5,685 nt of DNA from Nitrosomonadales bacterium (GTDB lineage Bacteria > Pseudomonadota > Gammaproteobacteria > Burkholderiales > Gallionellaceae). The DNA is taken from positions 1 through 5,685 of the forward strand of contig QJWF01000201.1 in the NCBI GenBank assembly GCA_003235435.1, read 5' to 3'. The notes under the pieces were generated by a model. The model ran no database searches. It had not been told where the DNA came from and saw only the letters and a list, made by a program, of their open reading frames with translations. The position numbers were made by a program, and so were the translations under genes. Positions within the stretch are counted from its first letter, which is position 1. Each line of letters begins with the position of its first letter. Shown here in pieces: positions 1-5,459 of this stretch.

Positions 1-284
1 CCGTTTCCTGGAACGCATTTGGTTGCTACTCCATTAGGAGCGCATGGGTTAGCGGTCGCACCTAAATGGGTGGTAACGCTTGCATCATCTCCCGGCAGGG
101 CTTTGAATTTATCCTGAAATCCGTAGATGTAAACAGGTATATTTTTGAAATCGCCAGCGAGGTTCTTGACTTTGGCGCTGTTGATCAGCTCCTGTCCTTT
201 CAGAACGCCGCCGAGCAACAAACCGATGATCACCAGCACGATGGCGATTTCGATCAAGGTGAAGCCTGATTGATTGCGTTTCAT
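1..284 (-). CDS. Type IV prepilin (PilA/pseudopilin class), 5' part only
   Basis: Reading the minus strand from an ATG at 284 gives 94 codons that stay open to the window edge, so the C-terminal part is missing. The protein begins MKRNQSG/FTLIE. This is a short basic leader ending in Gly7, the cleavage point for prepilin peptidase (PilD), followed by Phe8, the N-methylated first mature residue, and Glu12, the conserved +5 glutamate. A hydrophobic helix follows at about residues 8-28, the polymerisation and membrane helix of type IV pilins. A KALPGDD stretch at 61-67 and two cysteines at 81 and 90 are typical of a family of pilin-like proteins in environmental Proteobacteria. GGAGG at 293-297 lies 8 bases before the ATG and supports this start. 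The gene diverges from the kinase at 522 and has a sigma-54 promoter upstream. It could be a major pilin, a minor pilin or a type II secretion pseudopilin; the N-terminus alone cannot decide. Confidence 0.93.
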   Translation of the reverse strand, partial: MKRNQSGFTLIEIAIVLVIIGLLLGGVLKGQELINSAKVKNLAGDFKNIPVYIYGFQDKFKALPGDDASVTTHLGATANPCAPNGVATKCVPGN

Positions 285-318
285 AATATTAACCTCCAGT
301 CAAAATTTTTGTATAAGC

Positions 319-333
319 TACACCCATGGTGTA
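319..333. repeat. Inverted repeat over the predicted pilin transcription start
   Basis: TACACC (319-324), a CAT spacer and GGTGTA (328-333) form a perfect 6-bp dyad. It sits between the -12 element of the sigma-54 promoter and the pilin ribosome site, covering the predicted start point near 323. Because transcription would start inside it, the RNA could not form the full hairpin, so if it matters it more likely acts as a DNA operator. A dyad this short may also be chance. Confidence 0.3.
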
Positions 334-334
334 C

Positions 335-350
335 GCAATTGCTGTGCCAA
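335..350 (-). promoter_or_regulatory. Sigma-54 (RpoN) promoter of the pilin gene
   Basis: The minus strand reads TTGGCACAGCAATTGC from 350 down to 335. It matches the -24/-12 consensus TGGCAC-N5-TTGC at every fixed base, with the invariant GG and GC exactly 10 bases apart. Transcription would begin about 12 bases downstream, near 323, giving a leader of about 39 bases before the pilin ATG. Known biology supports the call: pilin genes in Pseudomonas and several other Proteobacteria are RpoN-dependent and activated by the enhancer-binding protein PilR. The activator is not in this window. Confidence 0.85.
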
Positions 351-376
351 CACTGCACTTGAATTCATTATTTCTA

Positions 377-404
377 TTGCAATAATAAATTAACACAATA
401 TAAA
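377..404 (+). promoter_or_regulatory. Candidate sigma-70 promoter for the histidine kinase
   Basis: TTGCAA (377-382) and TATAAA (399-404) are separated by 16 bases, giving 4/6 and 5/6 matches to the -35 and -10 hexamers. The predicted start, near 411, would leave a leader of about 110 bases before the kinase ATG at 522. The surrounding sequence is AT-rich, which makes chance -10 matches common. The -10 box overlaps the IHF-type site by two bases, so IHF binding could compete with this promoter. Confidence 0.4.
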
Positions 405-415
405 TCAATAAGTTG
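403..415 (+). promoter_or_regulatory. Candidate IHF-binding site
   Basis: AATCAATAAGTTG matches the IHF consensus WATCAANNNNTTR at every position. It lies about 80-92 bp upstream of the predicted pilin start, in an AT-rich tract. This is where IHF normally bends DNA so that a distant enhancer-bound activator can touch sigma-54 polymerase. The match alone is expected about 0.2 times in a window of this size, so its position relative to the sigma-54 promoter is the main support. Confidence 0.55.
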
Positions 416-482
416 TTATTTTCACTAGCTTGGATATTGGATGGACCTCAGTTCTCGGCAATGGAGAGATACAGCCTGGCCA

Positions 483-492
483 ACTGTACAGT
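483..492. promoter_or_regulatory. 10-bp palindrome, possible upstream activator site
   Basis: ACTGTACAGT is a perfect 10-bp palindrome about 160-170 bp upstream of the predicted pilin start, within the usual range for sigma-54 enhancers. On the minus strand, related CTGT half-sites occur nearby: CTGTC at 504-508 and CTGTA at 470-474. Reported PilR sites in Pseudomonas carry C/G-TGTC half-sites, so these could be activator contacts. The evidence is weak. Confidence 0.25.
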
Positions 493-521
493 GACGAGAT
501 TTTGACAGGGGTGATGACGGA

Positions 522-2216
522 ATGTTGACATTGAATCAGGGAAATCGATTGCTTACCGGCCGCTGGTTGCTATTGGCAATGCTTGCGCTGTTGCATGGTG
601 CACTGATGTTGGGTGTGGATAGTCTTTGGGCGCACCCGATTCTGCTTGCCCACCTTGGCTTGTTCCTGCTCTGGCAGCCACTGTGGCGCGGAGAGAGCGA
701 GGTGGGGGGCAGCGCGCTGGTATTCATCGCGTTGGCAGCCGGGATAGTCATGTTTCTGCTGAACTGGTGGGCGGTGGCATTCTGGCTGACCGGTCTGTTT
801 GGTCTGGTTGGCGCGCGCGTGTTCGCCTTCCGCAACCGCTGGTCGCGGATGCTATATCTTGCGGTGATGGCTTACTTGCTTGCAGTATTGCTGCTCTGGG
901 TGGTGCCAAATCTGTTTGCGACACAATCCGGCATCGAACTGGTACAGGCACAATCCGGTATCGATGTAGGACGTACCCTGATGAGGTATGTGCTCCCAAT
1001 ACTGCTGGTCATCGCGGTCGTGCCGATAGGCCACGAAAAGGTCGAAAACCTGCAGGCGATGGACCTGATTTACAGTTTGTTGCTGTTCATGTTGCTAGCG
1101 CTGGTGGTGCTAGGTAGTTTGGCATTCATGAATCTGGCCCACCTTAATTATCTGGAAGCATTGCTGCGCACGTTGTTCCTGATAGGCTTGGTGTTGCTGG
1201 CCCTCGGCGGTTTGTGGAACCCGCGTTTCGGTTTCAGCGGCCTGCAAATAATGTTCTCGCGCTATTTGCTTAACGTCGGTACCCCGTTCGAAAGCTGGCT
1301 TATCAAACTGGCTGAGGCTGCGCAGCGGGAACCCAGTGCAGCGAGCTATCTCAATCGCGCAATTTATTTGCTCGATGATCTGCCTTGGTTATCCGGGTTG
1401 TCATGGCAGTCGCCGGACGGAACCGGCCAGACCGGGCAATTTAGCAAAAACGCCGTGGTGGCACAGGAAGGCGAATTGCGTCTGACACTGTACGCCAGAC
1501 AATCGCTCAATCCTTCCGTGCTGCTTCATGTTCATCTGCTTGCACAACTAATCGGATACTTCTATCAGGCCAAGCAGCGTGAGCAAAGCCTGCGTGAAAT
1601 CACCCGCTTACAGGCAGTATATGAAACCGGTTCGCGCCTAACGCACGATCTCAAGAATATGCTGCAATCGCTGCTTTCGCTCACTTCCATAGCACAGAGC
1701 CGCGAACAGATAGCCCAACAATTGTTGAGACAGCAATTGCCACTCCTTACACAACGCATAGAGATGACTTTGACTAAGCTCCAGCAGCCCGAAGCAGAGA
1801 CAGATACCGCCCGACTCTCACTGAATGTCTGGTGGGATTCCGCGCGGCTACGCAACCAGTTTCAGAATATTGAATGGCGGTCACCTGATACACTGCCGGA
1901 CAAGAAGATTCCGGCTGCCTTATTCGATTGTGTGATCGATAACTTGCTGGATAACGTCCTGAAAAAGAGACAGATTGACCCGGATATCGATATTTCGGTC
2001 GAAATCCAGCCCGAACCATTGCGCTTGGTAGTCTGCGATAGCGGCGTTCCGATACCTGAAGATATCGTTGCAAAATTGATGCATACCGCAATCGTCTCCG
2101 AAAATGGGCTCGGGATAGGCTTGTATCAAGTTTCACGATGGGCCGGGCAATTGGGATATCGTCTGAAATTGGCCAGCAATCGCGAAGGAAAAGTGTGCTT
2201 CGAGTTGAGCGAATAG
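522..2216 (+). CDS. Orphan multi-pass membrane sensor histidine kinase
   Basis: This 564-residue protein has an N-terminal half rich in hydrophobic helices, about eight segments at roughly 15-32, 37-54, 65-80, 82-99, 111-130, 155-170, 182-203 and 213-230. A soluble stretch at 265-345 may be a divergent GAF-like domain. A linker helix at 350-368 leads to the dimerisation/phosphoacceptor region with THDLKN, where His375 is the likely phosphorylated residue. The ATPase domain follows: N box IDNLLDN (472-478), G1 box DSG (506-508) and G2 box NGLGIGL (528-534), ending at 564. All catalytic boxes look intact. HDLKN and GLGIGLYQ recall PrsK-like kinases, but the family was not confirmed. AGGGG at 507-511 is a modest ribosome site 10 bases before the ATG; an upstream GTG/ATG at 511/514 is in another frame and soon stops. 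No response regulator lies beside it. It diverges from the pilin and precedes flhDC, so either could be a target, but that is inference. Confidence 0.9.
   Translation: MLTLNQGNRLLTGRWLLLAMLALLHGALMLGVDSLWAHPILLAHLGLFLLWQPLWRGESEVGGSALVFIALAAGIVMFLLNWWAVAFWLTGLFGLVGARVFAFRNRWSRMLYLAVMAYLLAVLLLWVVPNLFATQSGIELVQAQSGIDVGRTLMRYVLPILLVIAVVPIGHEKVENLQAMDLIYSLLLFMLLALVVLGSLAFMNLAHLNYLEALLRTLFLIGLVLLALGGLWNPRFGFSGLQIMFSRYLLNVGTPFESWLIKLAEAAQREPSAASYLNRAIYLLDDLPWLSGLSWQSPDGTGQTGQFSKNAVVAQEGELRLTLYARQSLNPSVLLHVHLLAQLIGYFYQAKQREQSLREITRLQAVYETGSRLTHDLKNMLQSLLSLTSIAQSREQIAQQLLRQQLPLLTQRIEMTLTKLQQPEAETDTARLSLNVWWDSARLRNQFQNIEWRSPDTLPDKKIPAALFDCVIDNLLDNVLKKRQIDPDIDISVEIQPEPLRLVVCDSGVPIPEDIVAKLMHTAIVSENGLGIGLYQVSRWAGQLGYRLKLASNREGKVCFELSE
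922..964 (+). repeat. 27-bp-period partial duplication inside the kinase gene
   Basis: CACAATCCGGCATCGA at 922-937 recurs at 949-964 with one base changed, a spacing of 27 bases or nine codons. The protein shows TQSGIE at 134-139 and AQSGID at 143-148. The repeat lies in the predicted loop between membrane segments five and six, where length changes are usually tolerated. Confidence 0.7.
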
Positions 2217-2234
2217 TATCAGTGCCCGGATAAA

Positions 2235-2250
2235 TATGTCTGGGGACATA
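2235..2250 (+). terminator. Short hairpin after the kinase gene, weak terminator candidate
   Basis: TATGTC and GACATA pair perfectly around a TGGG loop, 18 bases after the kinase stop codon. The stem has only 6 bp and is not GC-rich, and no run of T follows, so it does not fit a standard intrinsic terminator. It could instead be a fragment of a dispersed palindromic repeat. Confidence 0.25.
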
Positions 2251-2284
2251 AGCTGTCGAACGTTCGATTTCGGTGCTAACTTCC

Positions 2285-2446
2285 ATGCAAAATGCCCTAT
2301 TTTTGGTGCGTCATGAATGGATATGCCGGAATTGTGTCTACATTGAACTTGCGATTATCGATAATACAGCCGATAGAGATGTCTCGCACAATGGATTGGG
2401 TGTAATGCAGGTATTTGTGTTGCACCGATTGAGTGGTGAGGTATGA
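2285..2446 (+). pseudogene. 53-codon ORF, possible remnant of a histidine-kinase ATPase domain
   Basis: An ATG at 2285 opens 53 codons ending at a TGA at 2444-2446. The second half reads ELAIIDN, then HNGLGVMQVFVLHRLSG. In order and spacing this resembles the end of an HATPase domain: a strand plus D-N in place of the usual D-G of the G1 box, then NGLG of the G2 box. It can be laid against residues 500-543 of the kinase at 522-2216 (LRLVVCDSG to NGLGIGLYQVSRWAGQ) if about 15 residues were lost between the boxes. There is no ribosome site and no upstream kinase domain. If real, it is a decayed fragment of a related kinase; it may also be chance. Confidence 0.22.
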
Positions 2447-2459
2447 GCCGAATCTGGCC

Positions 2460-2480
2460 TTGTAAGAAAAATTCCTACAA
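2460..2480. promoter_or_regulatory. RcsB/GacA-like inverted repeat upstream of flhD
   Basis: TTGTAAGAA (2460-2468), three A bases and TTCCTACAA (2472-2480) form a 9-bp inverted repeat with one mismatch. The core TAAGAA...TTCCTA is the RcsAB box pattern (TAAGAATATTCCTA) with one extra central base, and the TGTAAG arm also matches one half of the GacA/UvrY box (TGTAAG-N6-CTTACA). Both are sites of NarL/FixJ-type response regulators. A further CCTACAA half-site lies at 2497-2503, 23 bp downstream in the same orientation. The repeat is about 175 bp before the flhD start codon. In enteric bacteria RcsB controls flhDC directly, which makes the location meaningful. The actual regulator is unknown. 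Confidence 0.5.
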
Positions 2481-2654
2481 ATCGAGTTCCGTGATCCCTA
2501 CAAAAGAATCGGTCTGGTTCTGATTTCTTCTCACTGTACTAACCGTAATACTGCGCACGTCTGAATCGGACCACAAATTGGCGGCTAGTTCAGATATCTA
2601 TCGACGCAGCAGATCCAAGTTGACCGTTCTTCACTGGCTTACAAGGGGGGATAT

Positions 2655-2972
2655 ATGAATACCATGCAATTGCAGGAAGGAATCCGTGAAATCAATTTGA
2701 CCTATTTGATGCTTGCACAGCAAATGATCAAGAAAGACAAGCCGTCAGCGATTTTTCGTCTCGGAATCAGCAAGGGTCTCGTCGACGTGGTCGCTAATCT
2801 GACCCCTGCACAGATCATCAAGATGGCTGCTTCAAACATGCTGCTGTGCCGTTTTCGTTTTGACGAGAATCTGTTGCTCAATCTGCTGACAGATTTCGAC
2901 AAGGACCGCCTGATGTCGCAAGCACATGCGGCGATCCTGATGTCGGCGCAACCCGTCGAAGAATTGGCGTAG
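2655..2972 (+). CDS. flhD: FlhD, subunit of the flagellar master activator
   Basis: The 105-residue product aligns by eye along the known E. coli FlhD: INLTYLMLAQQMI (13-25) matches INLSYLLLAQRLI, DKPSAIFRLGI (28-38) matches DKASAMFRLGI, and LLCRFRFD (63-70) matches LVCHFRFD. Cys65 falls at the position that links the two FlhD chains by a disulfide in E. coli. FlhD forms a heterohexamer with FlhC (FlhD4C2), which binds class 2 flagellar promoters and recruits sigma-70 polymerase. The C-terminus is about 10 residues shorter than in E. coli. An unusually G-rich ribosome site (AGGGGGG, 2644-2650) lies 4 bases before the ATG at 2655; an in-frame ATG at codon 4 is less well placed. The stop is 6 bases before flhC, so the two genes are co-transcribed. 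Confidence 0.97.
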   Translation: MNTMQLQEGIREINLTYLMLAQQMIKKDKPSAIFRLGISKGLVDVVANLTPAQIIKMAASNMLLCRFRFDENLLLNLLTDFDKDRLMSQAHAAILMSAQPVEELA

Positions 2973-2978
2973 GCGGGG

Positions 2979-3539
2979 ATGATGACGGCCAACAAGACAG
3001 TGGTGGGCGAGGCGCAACAAGTTAAGATCGCCATCGATCTGATCGAACTGGGAGCGCGTCTGCAATTGTTGCAGGAAGAAACCTCGCTTAGCCGTGAACG
3101 GCTACTCAGGCTTTACAAAGAGATCAGAAAGGAGTCGCCTTCCAAGGGAATGTTGCCATATTCGACCGAATGGTTCATGAGTTGGCTGCCGAACATCCAT
3201 GCCTCTCTGTTCATGGATATATACCAGTTCATGGTAAAAAATGCCGGGGTCGACGGAGTGCATGCATTGATCAGCGCTTACCGTTTATACCTCGACCAGG
3301 TACAGGGCATCGAAGATACTGAAGCTGTACTGAGCATAACCCGCGCATGGTTCATGGTCCGTTTTTTCAAGGCGGAGATGTTGCGGCTTGCACCATGCAT
3401 TGAATGCGGGGGACATTTCGTGTCCCACGCTGGCGATTTGCATGCAAATTTCGTATGTGGGATCTGCCGACCTCCTACCCGTGCCGGCAAGACAAAAGCA
3501 GCCAAGCAAATTGAATTAGCTGCTGCAAGTGCCGCCTGA
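2979..3539 (+). CDS. flhC: FlhC, zinc-binding subunit of the flagellar master activator
   Basis: The 186-residue protein matches FlhC throughout. IDLIELGARLQLL (19-31), LSRERLLRLYKEIR (37-50), SKGMLPYSTEWFMSW (55-69), AYRLYLDQ (100-107) and TRAWFMVRF (121-129) parallel the E. coli protein. Four cysteines, C140, C143, C160 and C163, form the C-x2-C...C-x2-C zinc site that holds the C-terminal DNA-binding part together. A lysine/alanine-rich tail follows that site. Two ATG codons stand in tandem at 2979 and 2982. AGGCGGGG at 2971-2978 directly abuts the first, so the second (spacing 3) or a GTAGG-type site further upstream may be what ribosomes use; the difference is one residue. The gene acts with FlhD as the FlhD4C2 complex, and the six-base gap suggests translational coupling. 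Confidence 0.97.
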   Translation: MMTANKTVVGEAQQVKIAIDLIELGARLQLLQEETSLSRERLLRLYKEIRKESPSKGMLPYSTEWFMSWLPNIHASLFMDIYQFMVKNAGVDGVHALISAYRLYLDQVQGIEDTEAVLSITRAWFMVRFFKAEMLRLAPCIECGGHFVSHAGDLHANFVCGICRPPTRAGKTKAAKQIELAAASAA

Positions 3540-3545
3540 TCTCCA

Positions 3546-3561
3546 GCGCAAATATCTGCGC
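3546..3561 (+). terminator. Weak hairpin after flhC
   Basis: GCGCA and TGCGC pair around a six-base loop (AATATC), starting 6 bases after the flhC stop codon. Only a short T-containing stretch (ATTTCCC) follows, so termination would be inefficient. It is the only stem near the end of the operon and could mark its 3' end. Confidence 0.3.
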
Positions 3562-3629
3562 AGCATGATTTCCCGTTGCCATTTGCGTCCATTTCATGAC
3601 TCCTGTGCCTTTGTCAAGGTGTTATGTAA

Positions 3630-3647
3630 AATTCAATCCTGTGAATT
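3630..3647. repeat. Inverted repeat in the gap before the chemoreceptor
   Basis: AATTCA (3630-3635) and TGAATT (3642-3647) are perfect inverted arms around ATCCTG. The repeat lies about 40-58 bp upstream of the -35 box proposed at 3688, which is where a transcription factor could bind. I do not recognise the site, and it could be chance in this AT-rich stretch. Confidence 0.25.
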
Positions 3648-3687
3648 GGCAGGTGTTTACCTCATTATCTTTCCAAACGAAACTCCC

Positions 3688-3715
3688 TTCACACCGTTAG
3701 AGTGCTTGGCATAAT
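3688..3715 (+). promoter_or_regulatory. Sigma-70-like promoter of the chemoreceptor gene, extended -10
   Basis: TTCACA (3688-3693) and CATAAT (3710-3715) each match the consensus hexamers at 5 of 6 bases, with a 16-base spacer. A TGG directly before the -10 box supplies the extended -10 TGn element. The predicted start near 3722 leaves a leader of about 33 bases before the ATG at 3756. I found no sigma-28 (FliA) match (TAAA-N15-GCCGATAA), so the receptor may be expressed independently of the late flagellar class. Confidence 0.55.
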
Positions 3716-3755
3716 GGGATAACCTTAATTTTAAGCGTGGTATCGGAGAAGAGCG

Positions 3756-5381
3756 ATGGGCAATTGGTGGAGCAAACTTCCTTTGAAAAGCAAACTGCAG
3801 TTGCCTATCCAGCTGATGGTGTTGGCGGTATTGCTGTTCGTTCAGAGCGTGACTTTGAACAAATTTGAGGAACATGTCCTTGAAGAATCAATACAAAAAG
3901 CCAAGGTGTCCGCGGATGGCGTGCTGAATGGACTTAACATGCTGATGATCAACGGGATTATCAGCGATCCCGATCAGCGTCTCCTGTATGTCAAGAAAAT
4001 GAGCGACTCTGAAAAGATTGTCGAGTTACGCGTAATCAGGAGCAAGGCGGTACAGGACCAGTTCGGGCCCGGATTACCTACCGAACAACCGGTCGATGAG
4101 TTGGATCGTGCCGCACTTAAGAGCGCTCAGGTTCAAACCAGTTTGTCGAAGCAGAACGACAGTCAGACCATGCGTGTGGTGGTTCCATTCATCGCCAGAA
4201 AAGAATTTCGTGGCACAAATTGCCTGATGTGCCACATGGTGAAGGAAGGGACTGTGAACGGCGCGGCCAGCATCACGCTGGATCTGAGCGAGGAGTTTTC
4301 AGCCATAAGTAAGGCCAATATTGCCTTATGGAGCGCGCAAATCGCTGTCCAGATCGTACTTTATCTGCTTATCGGGTGGTTGATAGGGAAGGTGACCGGT
4401 ACGACGCGCGAATTGCAAACGGTCATGCAGAGCATGAATAACGATGGCGATCTTTCAAAACGAGTCGAAGTGCGAAGCCAGGACGAGATCGGCAAGACAG
4501 CGCAGGCCTTCAACAGCCTGGTTGACGGGATTGCCAATATCATCCGACAAGTGCTGGACAATACCGCCAAGGTTTCAAGTTCTGCAGCACAATTGTCGAC
4601 TTCTTCATGGCAGATCGCGCAAAGTTCCCATGTGCAGAGCGAAGCCGCCGGCTCGACGGCGGCGGCAGTGGAAGAGATTACGGAGAGTATAAATTCTGTT
4701 GCTGAGAATGCCGAAGATGTTCGCAAACTGTCGGAGATGAGTCTGCACCAGACCCAGCAAGGCAACAGGGATGTGACCGCAATGATCAGCGAGATTCGAC
4801 GTGTTCAGGAAGCGGTCAATCAGATTGCCGGCTCGGTCAAGGAGTATGTTGCAAGCACACGCGCTATTACCGGCATGACCCAGCATGTGAAGGATATTGC
4901 CGATCAAACCAATTTGCTGGCGCTGAACGTGACGATCGAAGCAGCTCGTGCCGGAGAGCAAGGACGGAGTTTTGCTGTGGTGGCGGATGAAGTGCGCAAA
5001 CTGGCTGAAAAATCCGCAAAGTCGGCCAGCGAAATAGATCAGGTTACCAGTGCGCTTAACCAGAAGTCTGGGGCTGTCGAGTCGGTTGTCCAGGCGGGTT
5101 TGCGTTCGCTGCAGGCAACACAGGAACAGGTGGAAAGAGTCTACAAGGTGTTGATAGAAGCTGGTGAGGCAGTATCGCAATCGAGCCGGGGCGTGAGCGA
5201 AATCGCGGCATCGGTCAGCGAGCAAAGCCGGGCCAGCACCGAAATTGCCCGCAATGTTGAGAAGATCGCGCAAATGTCCGAAGAGAACCACGAGGCTGTA
5301 CGTTCGAACAACAGGGAGATTGTGCATCTGGAGGAATTGGCGAAAGAGTTGCAGGATGCAGTTAGCCGCTTTCGTGTCTAA
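3756..5381 (+). CDS. Methyl-accepting chemotaxis protein with periplasmic c-type heme motif
   Basis: This 541-residue transducer starts with a short basic segment and a membrane helix at about 14-34. A periplasmic sensor region (35-188) follows, then a second membrane helix (190-211), a HAMP domain (about 208-265) and a long cytoplasmic coiled coil. The conserved signalling tip is at 382-426 ([34 protein letters not shown]), which contacts CheA and CheW/CheV. The sensor carries CLMCH (C156, C159, H160), a c-type heme attachment motif, late in the domain and just before a [13 protein letters not shown] strand that returns to the membrane. This layout is known from heme-c PAS-like receptors such as Geobacter GSU0935 and GSU0582. 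It predicts sensing of redox state or a small heme ligand. The tip has NVTIEAA where most receptors have NAAIEAA. There is no C-terminal NWETF-type tether for CheR/CheB. GGAG at 3745-3748 sits 7 bases before the ATG. The neighbours flhDC and a CheV-like gene fit a motility cluster. Confidence 0.95.
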   Translation: MGNWWSKLPLKSKLQLPIQLMVLAVLLFVQSVTLNKFEEHVLEESIQKAKVSADGVLNGLNMLMINGIISDPDQRLLYVKKMSDSEKIVELRVIRSKAVQDQFGPGLPTEQPVDELDRAALKSAQVQTSLSKQNDSQTMRVVVPFIARKEFRGTNCLMCHMVKEGTVNGAASITLDLSEEFSAISKANIALWSAQIAVQIVLYLLIGWLIGKVTGTTRELQTVMQSMNNDGDLSKRVEVRSQDEIGKTAQAFNSLVDGIANIIRQVLDNTAKVSSSAAQLSTSSWQIAQSSHVQSEAAGSTAAAVEEITESINSVAENAEDVRKLSEMSLHQTQQGNRDVTAMISEIRRVQEAVNQIAGSVKEYVASTRAITGMTQHVKDIADQTNLLALNVTIEAARAGEQGRSFAVVADEVRKLAEKSAKSASEIDQVTSALNQKSGAVESVVQAGLRSLQATQEQVERVYKVLIEAGEAVSQSSRGVSEIAASVSEQSRASTEIARNVEKIAQMSEENHEAVRSNNREIVHLEELAKELQDAVSRFRV

Positions 5382-5459
5382 AGGTCGCGTGATTACGGGG
5401 AATTGCCTTGATGATGTGTCTGCATTAGCAAGATCCGGATTTGCGTCAAGGAGAATTAC

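Larger units (their letters stand above)
2217..2654. other. 438-bp gap between the kinase gene and flhD
   Basis: No confident gene lies here. From left to right the gap holds a short hairpin (2235-2250), a perfect 12-bp palindrome TCGAACGTTCGA (2256-2267), a 53-codon ORF with a possible kinase-like tail (2285-2446), an operator-like inverted repeat (2460-2480) and an extra CCTACAA half-site (2497-2503). About 150 bases before flhD show no motif I can call. The length suits the long, heavily regulated leaders known upstream of flhDC in other bacteria, but I could not assign a convincing -35/-10 pair. Confidence 0.6.

Noticed and set aside
66..269. 67-codon plus-strand frame at the left edge
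   Set aside because: It is the antisense of the prepilin gene, whose cleavage motif, ribosome site and promoter are all present on the minus strand.
626..1117. 163-codon plus-strand frame within the kinase gene
   Set aside because: It is a second reading frame of the membrane region, with an arginine/glycine-rich translation lacking any family features.
1774..2286. 170-codon minus-strand frame over the end of the kinase gene
   Set aside because: It covers the essential ATPase boxes of the plus-strand kinase, has no domain signature and is arginine/serine-rich as antisense shadows often are.
2621..2646. TTGACC followed by a TTACAA-like stretch just before flhD, as a promoter
   Set aside because: The two boxes are only about 13 bases apart, and the start point would fall on the ribosome site or codon one of flhD.
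3529..3714. Small plus-strand frame bridging flhC and the chemoreceptor
   Set aside because: It overlaps the end of flhC, lacks a ribosome site, has no recognisable motif and runs through the proposed chemoreceptor promoter.
4605..5327. Long open frame (240 codons) on the minus strand inside the chemoreceptor gene
   Set aside because: It lies fully antisense to a clear, intact receptor and its translation has no recognisable domain. The opposite strand of biased coding sequence explains it.
5379..5405. TAAA at the chemoreceptor stop codon as the -35 of a sigma-28 promoter for the CheV-like gene
   Set aside because: At the required spacing the sequence reads GGGAATTG, which does not resemble GCCGATAA.
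5428..5444. Imperfect hairpin GCAAGATCC/GGATTTGC before the CheV-like gene as a terminator
   Set aside because: It contains a bulge, has almost no loop and no T run follows, so it gives no good reason to separate the two genes.
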